From: Bradyrhizobium sp. CB1015
GTDB lineage: Bacteria; Pseudomonadota; Alphaproteobacteria; Rhizobiales; Xanthobacteraceae
DNA: 64,000 nt
NCBI RefSeq assembly: GCF_025200925.1
Contig: NZ_CP104174.1
Span: 7,316,001-7,380,000, forward strand
Direction: 5' to 3'
Every line of letters starts with the position of its first letter. Position 1 is the stretch's first letter. Under the pieces are notes generated by a model. It saw nothing but the letters and a program-made list of their open reading frames with translations, had not been told where the DNA came from and made no database searches. The position numbers were made by a program, and so were the translations under genes. Shown here piece after piece: positions 57,928 to 64,000 of this stretch.

Positions 57928-58881
57928 TCATGCCGATTTCCGCCGCGCCCCTGCCGCCGGCTTCTTCGCGGACGTCTCCTTGGCGGCAGCCTTCTTGCCC
58001 GCGATCGGCATCAGCATCTCCTTCTGGCCGGCCGCCGCCTTCCTCGGCTTCTTCGCCGGCTTGTCTGCCTTCGCGGGCGCGGCCAGCTTGCCTGCATCTT
58101 TGCCTGCCTCCTTGCCGACGCTCCGCCGCAGCGCCTCCATGAGGTCGACAACGTTCTCGCCCTTCGGCCGCTCCTTCGGCCGGATCACCTTCCCGGCGCG
58201 CTTCTCGTTGATCAGCTCGATCAGCGCGGTCTCGTAATGATCCTCGAACTTCTCGGGAGCAAAGCGTCCGGCCTTCTGGTTGACGATGTGCCGGGCGAGA
58301 TCGAGCATGTCCTTGGTGACCTTCACGTCCTGGATGTCGTCAAAGTATTCATGCTCACTGCGCACCTCGTAGGGGTAGCGCAAGAGGTTGCCGACGAGGC
58401 CCTTGTCCATCGGCTCCAGCGCGATGATGTGCTCGCGGTTGGTCAGCACCACGCGCCCGATCGCGACCTTATCCATCTCGCGGATGGTCTCGCGGATCAC
58501 GGCGAAGGCGTCGTGGCCGACCTTGCCGTCGGGGCGGATGTAATAGGGGCGGATCAGGTAGCGCGGGTCGATGTCCGACCTGTCGACGAACTCGTCGATC
58601 TCGATGGTGCGCGTGGACTCCAGCGCGATCTCCTCGAGCTCTTCCTTGGAGACCTCGATGTACTGGCCCTTCTCGAGCTCGTAGCCCTTGACGATGTCCT
58701 CATTCGGTACCTCGTCGCCGGTTTCCGCATCGACTTTGACGTATTTGATGCGGTGGCCGGTCTGCCGGTTGAGCTGGTTGAACGAGATCTTCTCGCCCTC
58801 GGACGTCGCCGGATAGAGCGCCACGGGGCAGGTGACGAGGGACAGTCTCAGGAAGCCTTTCCAATTGGCGCGCGGGGCCAT
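57928..58881 (-). CDS. ku: Ku protein (bacterial NHEJ)
   Basis: A 317-residue Ku of normal bacterial length, starting MAPRANWKGFLRLSLVTCPV, with IKYVKVDAETGDEVPNEDIV, STRTIEIDEFVDRSDIDPRY and YDIQD-KVTKDMLDLARHIV-type helices, and a Lys/Ala-rich DNA-binding tail. Ku homodimers bind double-strand ends and recruit LigD. No ligD is adjacent. Its frameshifted duplicate at 26,089 shares sequence even upstream of the start codon. Confidence 0.95.
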   Translation of the reverse strand: MAPRANWKGFLRLSLVTCPVALYPATSEGEKISFNQLNRQTGHRIKYVKVDAETGDEVPNEDIVKGYELEKGQYIEVSKEELEEIALESTRTIEIDEFVDRSDIDPRYLIRPYYIRPDGKVGHDAFAVIRETIREMDKVAIGRVVLTNREHIIALEPMDKGLVGNLLRYPYEVRSEHEYFDDIQDVKVTKDMLDLARHIVNQKAGRFAPEKFEDHYETALIELINEKRAGKVIRPKERPKGENVVDLMEALRRSVGKEAGKDAGKLAAPAKADKPAKKPRKAAAGQKEMLMPIAGKKAAAKETSAKKPAAGARRKSA

Positions 58882-59099
58882 TTACGCAGAACTCCGGTTC
58901 GAGGCGGCTCTGATTCAAGACGAACGGCCGGCCCGGGGTTCCGACATGCATGGAACAGAAATTGCGGGACATCCCGTCGGCCGACCGCATCCGGCGATCG
59001 GATCAATCCGGGCCGAAATGGCGCGAAAACTTGTTTGGAAGCTTGAATAGCCGGAGCCTTCCATCTGGGCGCAGCTCTCGCAAGGGCCGTCTGGTCCCC

Positions 59100-59897
59100 T
59101 CACCCCTCCACCCGCCACAGCCTCCACCGCTCCGGCACGCCCTTCAGCCGGTGCACGCCGTGATCGCGCAGACTGGTCGCCGCCTGCGCCGTCATCAGCT
59201 GCTTCACCGCGCTCGACACCAGCACCTCGCCGGCGCGCGCTTTCGCGGCGATGCGGGTGCCGATGTGGAAGGCGAGGCCGACCATTTCGCCGCCACTGAT
59301 GGTGTATTCGCCGGCGTGCAGGCCCACGCGGATCTCGAGGCCGAGCGTGCGCACGGCTTTCTGGATCGACGTTGCGCAGGCGATGCCGGCGGCGGGCTTC
59401 CTGAAGGTCGCCAGCACGCCGTCGCCGGTGGTGACGACCTCCTTGCCGCCGCACGTCTTCAACTCCTTGCGGACCGCCGCATAATAATGGCCCATCACCT
59501 TGGTCCAGCGCGCATCGCCGAGCTTGGCCGCCTTCGCGGTGGAGCCGACGATGTCGACGATCAGGATGGTGGCGAGCGCCTGCTTGAGCTCTGGCCTGCC
59601 TGCGGCCGACGGCCGCCGGTTCGCAATCGGGCCGGTCAGCGGCTCATAACGATGGCTGCGGCGCCGCGCGATCGCGGCCTTGGTGTAGTCCTGCGCGGCT
59701 TGCGCACTGCCGCAGCGAACGGTCTTCTCCTGCGGCAGGCGCGCCCAATAGACCTTGCGCGCAGGCCCCGTGCCATGCACCTCGACGGCGCCCCATTTCA
59801 GGAAGACCGCCGAGCCGACACGCCTGACGCACCACGCCTTCGACGTGTATCCGGAGACGTTGGACTGATGGACACCGATGCGGAGGAATTTGGGCAT
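59100..59897 (-). CDS. Class III nucleotide cyclase with N-terminal WGR-like domain
   Basis: A 265-residue protein. Residues 1-80 resemble a WGR domain (AWCVRRVGSAVFLKWGAVEV; YWARLPQEKTVRCGSAQAAQ). Residues 100-265 are a class III cyclase homology domain: TILIVDIVGSTAKAAKLGDA (first metal Asp and FDIVGST-type motif), TGDGVLATFRKPAAGI (second metal Asp), and VGLHAGEY. Cytosolic. The WGR-cyclase combination is unusual; WGR domains often bind nucleic acid or ADP-ribosylated targets. Could make cAMP. Confidence 0.8.
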   Translation of the reverse strand: MPKFLRIGVHQSNVSGYTSKAWCVRRVGSAVFLKWGAVEVHGTGPARKVYWARLPQEKTVRCGSAQAAQDYTKAAIARRRSHRYEPLTGPIANRRPSAAGRPELKQALATILIVDIVGSTAKAAKLGDARWTKVMGHYYAAVRKELKTCGGKEVVTTGDGVLATFRKPAAGIACATSIQKAVRTLGLEIRVGLHAGEYTISGGEMVGLAFHIGTRIAAKARAGEVLVSSAVKQLMTAQAATSLRDHGVHRLKGVPERWRLWRVEG

Positions 59898-60074
59898 GAA
59901 GGCGCGGCCAGAGACCGTTTGGGCGTAGCTTCGGCAAAGCTAGTCGGACAATCCGGCCTTGGCAACCGGACCTCCGGCCTCCTGACTCCAGCAGGACAAG
60001 CTCATCCGGGAGCGATGTCCAGATCGATGTGCTATCCTCTCATGGGGCGGCAGACGAAGACCCGGAGAGAACCC

Positions 60075-60443
60075 ATGGCAACGAGTGTCAAGCAAATGCT
60101 GGAAGCTGCGAACGCGGCGGTCCCGAAGATCACCTCGGAGCAGGCGGCCGAGATGATCAACAAGGGCAACACGCTAATCGTGGACGTTCGCGATGCGCCG
60201 GAAGTCACCGCCAGCGGCAAGATCGCCGGCGCCGTGAACGTCTCGCGCGGGATGCTGGAGTTTCGCGCCGACCCGGAGTCGCCCTATCACGACAAGGCGT
60301 TCGACAAGAGCAAGACCGTCATCCTGTATTGCGCATCCGGCGGCCGGTCGGCGCTGGCCGGCAAGCTCTTGAAGGATATGGGTTACGAGAACGTCTACAA
60401 CGTCGGCGGCTTCAAGGACTGGACGGGCGCAGTCGAGAAGTAG
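60075..60443 (+). CDS. Rhodanese-domain sulfurtransferase
   Basis: A 122-residue single-domain rhodanese, MATSVKQMLEAANAAVPKIT at the start, with LIVDVRDAPEVTASGKIAGA and the active-site loop ILYCASGGRSALAGKLL (catalytic Cys near residue 87), then NVYNVGGFKDWTGA. Cytosolic. Transfers sulfur from thiosulfate or persulfide donors; the physiological acceptor is unknown. Confidence 0.92.
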   Translation: MATSVKQMLEAANAAVPKITSEQAAEMINKGNTLIVDVRDAPEVTASGKIAGAVNVSRGMLEFRADPESPYHDKAFDKSKTVILYCASGGRSALAGKLLKDMGYENVYNVGGFKDWTGAVEK

Positions 60444-60538
60444 CCAGAGCCGTCGCGCAGTCCCGTTGAATGCGTTGCGAGCTCCGATTGGCACTTTCCG
60501 CGGCGAAGCGCGTTGCGGTGGTTTCGAGGAGGCGAGAG

Positions 60539-60745
60539 ATGACCAAGGCGAAGGCTGCCCACGCGCAAGACGCCAAGATTCCGGCGCAAACAGCGCTCAA
60601 TCCCGGTGACGAAGCCCCGCCCGGAACCAAGGGCACCGGCGACGACGTCTGTCCCGATTGTCACGGCAAGGGACGCATCGACGGCGCGCCTTGTGCCACC
60701 TGCGGCGGGAGCGGCACCATCACGCGGGCGGTCGGCGGCGCCTGA
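60539..60745 (+). CDS. Small protein with DnaJ-like zinc-finger motifs
   Basis: A 68-residue protein with two CxxCxGxG units, CPDCHGKG and CATCGGSG, like half of the DnaJ cysteine-rich domain. The N-terminal half is charged and disordered in appearance. GGAGGCGAG precedes ATG 60539. It may be a zinc-binding chaperone accessory; function unknown. Confidence 0.75.
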   Translation: MTKAKAAHAQDAKIPAQTALNPGDEAPPGTKGTGDDVCPDCHGKGRIDGAPCATCGGSGTITRAVGGA

Positions 60746-60830
60746 CGCCGCCTCGTCCAGCAGCTCCATCCTCAAAGCAACGATCGGCCCTGTCGCGCGT
60801 TTTCCGCACCAAAGAACAGCGAGGCGCGCC

Positions 60831-61010
60831 ATGAACAAGACGACCGGACTGACACCCGACGATTTTCCGATCGAGACCGACAAGGACAAGCTGAAGACCC
60901 ACAAGGGCGAGCCGGTAGGCTCGGCCAAGACCGAGCAGATTGCGGAAGAGATCGCCGACCGGCTGAACGAGCACGCTCACCAGGAAGAGCAGGATCGCTG
61001 GTCAGCCTAG
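60831..61010 (+). CDS. Small acidic hypothetical protein
   Basis: A 59-residue, highly charged protein: MNKTTGLTPDDFPIETDKDK, then GSAKTEQIAEEIADRLNEHA. Helical C-terminal half. Common type in Bradyrhizobium (recalled). Function unknown. Confidence 0.65.
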   Translation: MNKTTGLTPDDFPIETDKDKLKTHKGEPVGSAKTEQIAEEIADRLNEHAHQEEQDRWSA

Positions 61011-61150
61011 TTCAGCGGTTTTGCGGCCGCGCCATCGAATTTGGAACGACCACGCGTTCCCGCGCATTGGCCTTTCGCCGGCGTCTCACCATTCCGGCAA
61101 ATGGCGGCCCCGGCTCAAGCCCCGCCCCCGGATGCCGGGCCGGGGCCGCC

Positions 61151-61248
61151 TAGAGCGCGATGCGATTAGGATGAACCGTCATCGCGCTCTAGATTATTGT
61201 TTGAGCATGATCTTTCGGAAAACCGCTGCGCACTTTTCCGGATCATGC
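61151..61248. repeat. Dispersed rhizobial palindromic repeat
   Basis: Two hairpins: TAGAGCGCGATG (61151-61162) with CATCGCGCTCTA (61180-61191), and GCATGATC (61205-61212) with GATCATGC (61241-61248) around CGGAAAA...TTTTCCG. The AGCATGATC...TTTCGGAAAACCGC element is widespread in Bradyrhizobium and relatives (recalled). Confidence 0.8.
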
Positions 61249-61272
61249 ACTGGGCCGAGCACAGGAGCGGAC

Positions 61273-61566
61273 ATGAAAGCACTCGTCATCGCAGGGCTCA
61301 TCGCGGCTCTCGCCTCGTCCCCTTCCGCTTTCGCTCAAAGCGGCACGGGGCCCTCGAGGACGGGCTCCAGCATCAATTCGACCGGCACCGGCGGCACGAC
61401 CGGCGCGGGCGCCTCCGGCCTCAATACGTCGTCGGATGCCAACAGCGGCGGCGCCAATGCACCGGCGAAGTCGTCAACGCTGAGGCCGGGCGACAACGAT
61501 CCGGCCAGGCGAACCCAGGGCGGCCAGCAGGCCCTGCCGAACGCCAGCGGAACTAACCGGAAATAG
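61273..61566 (+). CDS. Small secreted Ser/Gly/Thr-rich protein
   Basis: A 97-residue protein with a signal peptide (MKALVIAGLIAALASSPSAF, cut after AFA-QS) and a low-complexity mature part (GTGPSRTGSSINSTGTGGTT). AGGAGCGG precedes the ATG. Overlaps the convergent cyclase gene by 14 bases. Function unknown. Confidence 0.7.
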   Translation: MKALVIAGLIAALASSPSAFAQSGTGPSRTGSSINSTGTGGTTGAGASGLNTSSDANSGGANAPAKSSTLRPGDNDPARRTQGGQQALPNASGTNRK

Positions 61567-62758
61567 CGCGAGCCGGATAGGCATACAGCTCGATCGGAGC
61601 GTTGAAGCCGCGCACCTCGTGGCTGCCGACATGTTCCAGCGCGAACTGCTTCTCCACCAGCTCGGCGAAATCGCGTGACAGCAGCACGTTCCTGCCGAGC
61701 GTCTTGGTCAGCGCCTCGAGGCGGGAGGCCATGTTGACGGCCGGGCCGATCACCGTGAAGTCGAGCCGCCGGGCCGATCCGATATTGCCGTACATGACAT
61801 CGCCGACATGGACGCCGATACCGTAGTTCAGCGGCGCGCGGCCGGTTGCGCTGTTGCGCTCGTTGAGCGCGACCATGGCCTGCCGGGCCTCGGCCACCGC
61901 GTGCAGAAGATTGGCGCAGGCGTTCGGCTGATGAAGCGGGAAGATGGCGAGCAGTCCGTCGCCGATGAATTTCAGGATCTCGCCGCCATGCCGCGCGATC
62001 GGCTCCGACATCGCGTCGAAATAGTCGTTGAGCAGGTCGATGACGTCGTCGCGCGGCCAATTGTCGGAGATCTTGGTGAAGTCCCTGAGGTCGCAGATCA
62101 TGATCGCGGCGCGCACCGTCGTGCCGCTGCCGCGCCTGGTGGCGCCGGCCAGGATCATCTCGCCGGCGTGGGTGCCGACATAGGTCTCCAGCAGCGTGCG
62201 TGCGAGGCGATTCTTGACGCGGATCTCGCTGACCAGCGCCAGCACCGGCAACAGCTTCTTCAGGCCGGCGACATGCGCATCGTCGAACCCGCCGGGCCGG
62301 GCGGTCGCGAACGTGACGAGGTGCCGCTTGCCGAGCGTATGGTAGAGCGGCCAGGCGACATAGTCGGTGAGGCCCTTGGCCCGCATCTCGTCGTAGAGGG
62401 CGTGCTTGCGGCTCAGCGCGGAATCCTGCGCGAGCCGCTCGCGCACCTCGGCGGCGCCGTCATGGATCTCGTTGGCGGCGCTGCCGATATATTCGGACCG
62501 CTCGCGCACGTCGTAATCGACCAGCGCAATCTCCGCCTCGCGCATCCCGTCGGACCACATCATCCGCGCGCCCAGCCATTGCGGATGATTGATCAGCACA
62601 TGGAGCGTCGCGCGCTGCACCGGAATGCCCGCCTGCTGCAGGCGGATGCACATCTGCGCGAAGATGTCGTCGATGTAGCGCTCGTCGCGCGTGCCGTTGG
62701 TCAGCCAGTCGATGACGCCGTCGGCCTGGGTGGGGGCGTATGTGTCTGGCGCATTCAT
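61553..62758 (-). CDS. Class III adenylate/guanylate cyclase with GAF-like N-terminus
   Basis: A 401-residue protein from ATG 62758 (MNAPDTYAPTQADGVIDWLT), with GAGGGGCAGG upstream. Residues 1-200 form a sensor region of the kind seen in rhizobial cyclases (QMCIRLQQAGIPVQRATLHV). Residues 225-390 are the catalytic domain: VRAAIMICDLRDFTKISDNW, ILKFIGDGLLAIFPLHQPNA (metal Asp pair) and GIGVHVGDVMYGNIGS. Makes cAMP or cGMP. One of three class III cyclases in the last 5 kb. Confidence 0.88.
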   Translation of the reverse strand: MNAPDTYAPTQADGVIDWLTNGTRDERYIDDIFAQMCIRLQQAGIPVQRATLHVLINHPQWLGARMMWSDGMREAEIALVDYDVRERSEYIGSAANEIHDGAAEVRERLAQDSALSRKHALYDEMRAKGLTDYVAWPLYHTLGKRHLVTFATARPGGFDDAHVAGLKKLLPVLALVSEIRVKNRLARTLLETYVGTHAGEMILAGATRRGSGTTVRAAIMICDLRDFTKISDNWPRDDVIDLLNDYFDAMSEPIARHGGEILKFIGDGLLAIFPLHQPNACANLLHAVAEARQAMVALNERNSATGRAPLNYGIGVHVGDVMYGNIGSARRLDFTVIGPAVNMASRLEALTKTLGRNVLLSRDFAELVEKQFALEHVGSHEVRGFNAPIELYAYPARAISG

Positions 62759-62855
62759 ATCCTGCCCCTCGATCTTTGGTGAAGCAGATATCGTGCGCCG
62801 GCCGGGCGGCGTCAACCTGGCCAGTTGCACGGATTGTGCGCATCGGCTTGGGGTT

Positions 62856-63418
62856 TCAGCCCAGAAGCCGGATCGACCCCAGCACCGCCAGCCCCGAGAC
62901 CAGCGCAAGCTGCGACGGCCCGGCCAGCTCGAGCTTCAGCGTGCCGGTGCGGGGAATGGCAAAATCCTCATGGTCGAGGCGGATGCGGCATTCGCCATGC
63001 CGGCGGCGAGCCGGAAATCGCCTGGCTCCTTCAGTGCGAGGAGATCGATCTCCGCCGCACCGCGCCGCGCCATGAGGTTCACGACCTCGACGGGACCCGC
63101 CTCGAGCTCGGTCACGATCCCGAGCTCACCGGTGAAACGCACCGTCGTAAACGGTTCACGTTCGTCGAATTCCTGCGTCGGCGACTTCAGCACCAGCCCG
63201 CGCCCTTCGACCACCATCTGCAAGCGGTCGATGCCGGGCATATGGGAGAAGGGACCGGGCGCAAGAATCGGCGTCGACGCAAAGCGCCAGAGCAGGCTGT
63301 CCCAGTCCTTCCGCGGCGCATCGGCCCGATGAGCGTCTGCGATGTCGGTGAAGATGCCGCCGCCGTTCTTCCACGGCGAGCGGGTGTAGTTTTCAGGATT
63401 GAGCAGCGTCGCCTTCAT
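62856..63418 (-). pseudogene. hutD: HutD-family protein, frameshifted near the 3' end
   Basis: The first 135 residues match HutD: ENYTRSPWKNGGGIFTDIAD, PGPFSHMPGIDRLQMVVEGR and FTGELGIVTELEAGPVEVVN. Near 63,000 the frame shifts; the proper C-terminus (EDFAIPRTGTLKLELAGPSQ, then LALVSGLAVLGSIRLLG) is in the next frame, ending at 62,856, whereas the written frame stops at 62,936. A single-base error or mutation explains it. HutD is a cupin-like protein associated with histidine use; no hut genes are adjacent. Confidence 0.75.
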
Positions 63419-63461
63419 GTCTCGAGCTCGTCCGGGAAAGTCGGGGTATGTAACCGAGTTT

Positions 63462-63548
63462 GTAGCCCGGATGAAGCGCAGCGCAATCCGGGTTAGCTCG
63501 CGCCGTGCAGCACCGGCCCCGGATTACGCTCCGCTCCATCCGGGCTAC
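63462..63548. repeat. Palindromic extragenic repeat
   Basis: GTAGCCCGGATGAAGCGCAGCG and, inverted, CGCTCCATCCGGGCTAC flank two CCGGATT/AATCCGG pairs. It is a REP/BIME-like element of a kind common between rhizobial genes (recalled). It lies between hutD and the partial cyclase gene. Confidence 0.8.
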
Positions 63549-63567
63549 AGGTCCGCCGATGATGTCG

Positions 63568-64000
63568 CTATTTCGACGTCAATGCCGCCATAGGCCGCCA
63601 GGTGACGTCGGGCGCAGCTGCAGCGAGCCGACGGCAGCGGTCACGCATCAGCTCGGCCGGACGATCGTCGACGCGCTGCTTCAGCACGGCCTCGAAATCG
63701 GCGAGCGCGTCGGCAAAGCGGCGCGCGCGATAGGCGGCGAGGCCGCGCTCGTAGTCCGCAATCCAGCCGATCGTGTCGCTGCCAACCGCATTCTCGTTCA
63801 CCATCCCGATCAGCTCGTGAACGGAGAGTCCCTCCTCGCGTCCGTACACCGCGATGCTGTCGACCTCGCGCGTGATGACCGCGCCGCGCGCCAGACGTTC
63901 GGTCGCCGCACCGATCAGGATTTGCGTGCCGTAGGATTTGTTGGCGCCTTCGAGCCGGCTCGCAACATTCACGGCATCGCCGATCACGGTGTAGTTCAGC
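63568..64000 (-). CDS. Class III nucleotide cyclase, partial (runs off the window)
   Basis: About 144 C-terminal residues are visible, with the end of the cyclase domain (YTVIGDAVNVASRLEGANKS; TEREVDSI-type hinge; GREEGLSVHELIG) and a helical TPR-like tail (DYERGLAAYRARRFADALAD). The VIGDAVNVASRLE motif is diagnostic of CYCc domains. The N-terminal sensor lies beyond the right edge. Confidence 0.85.
   Translation of the reverse strand, partial: LNYTVIGDAVNVASRLEGANKSYGTQILIGAATERLARGAVITREVDSIAVYGREEGLSVHELIGMVNENAVGSDTIGWIADYERGLAAYRARRFADALADFEAVLKQRVDDRPAELMRDRCRRLAAAAPDVTWRPMAALTSK

Noticed and set aside
58882..58960. EcfG promoter before the intact ku gene
   Set aside because: GGAAC is present on the minus strand, but the nearest CGTT-like element is at 10-12 bases instead of 16-17, so spacing is wrong.
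1..64000. CRISPR arrays
   Set aside because: No set of regularly spaced identical 24-40-base repeats was seen; the spaced repeats at 12.4 and 46.2 kb are short transposase-type sites at element ends.

Overview
The window looks like a chromosomal segment of a Bradyrhizobium-type alphaproteobacterium (Rhizobiales). The evidence is high GC, a molybdenum-cofactor/formate-dehydrogenase accessory cluster of rhizobial type, tctC-type and branched-chain-type periplasmic binding proteins, HisKA_2-type kinase and DUF1236 proteins, EcfG-like promoters (GGAAC-N16/17-CGTT), several class III cyclases and palindromic extragenic repeats typical of that group. The species is inferred from gene style only.

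1-12.3 kb, backbone. A molybdopterin/formate dehydrogenase maturation cluster: a TusA-like sulfur carrier, moeA (glp) and mobB on the minus strand; fdhD and mobA on the plus strand; then a MoeA-periplasmic-binding-domain fusion, a further MoeA-like protein and a TupA-like oxyanion binding protein on the minus strand. These diverge from an excisionase-type HTH/periplasmic-binding-domain regulator, with a perfect dyad in the shared upstream region. Two more periplasmic binding proteins follow, then a CAU-anticodon tRNA gene.

12.3-55.6 kb, genomic island. The last 48 bases of the tRNA are repeated exactly at 55,513-55,560, the signature of tRNA-targeted integration. No integrase is visible. Inside lie: (a) inverted, multiply repeated ends like those of Tn7/Tn5053-class transposons at 12,390 and 46,305, enclosing about 34 kb but with no visible transposase; (b) a low-GC block with an AAA+ ATPase and a subtilisin-like protease cut by an IS256-family element; (c) a long run of small Bradyrhizobium-type stress genes (cold-shock protein, S21, PRC-barrel, DUF1236, secreted small proteins, GH13 trehalose-synthase-like enzyme, GT4 glycosyltransferase, histidine kinase, receiver domain, Ku and PolX remnants), several under EcfG-like promoters and many frameshifted or duplicated; (d) a second, inverted copy of the IS256 element; (e) a self-contained type I secretion locus (two glycine-rich repeat proteins, ABC exporter, membrane fusion protein, and a LuxR-type regulator with a non-canonical receiver).

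55.6-64 kb, backbone or older accessory DNA. A truncated HNH-like gene, a paralogue of an island gene, a DUF3833 protein, an intact Ku gene (its decayed duplicate is in the island), three class III nucleotide cyclases (one joined to a WGR-like domain, one running off the window), a rhodanese, small conserved proteins and a frameshifted hutD.

The most interesting candidates for undescribed biology are the type I secretion locus at 48.0-54.3 kb with its four-fold 'AGNGG...PINIAIA...DQSA..IAG.GG' repeat protein and single-unit partner, and the AAA+/subtilisin pair at the left transposon end. Many single-base frameshifts occur both in the island and outside it, so some 'pseudogenes' could be sequence errors.
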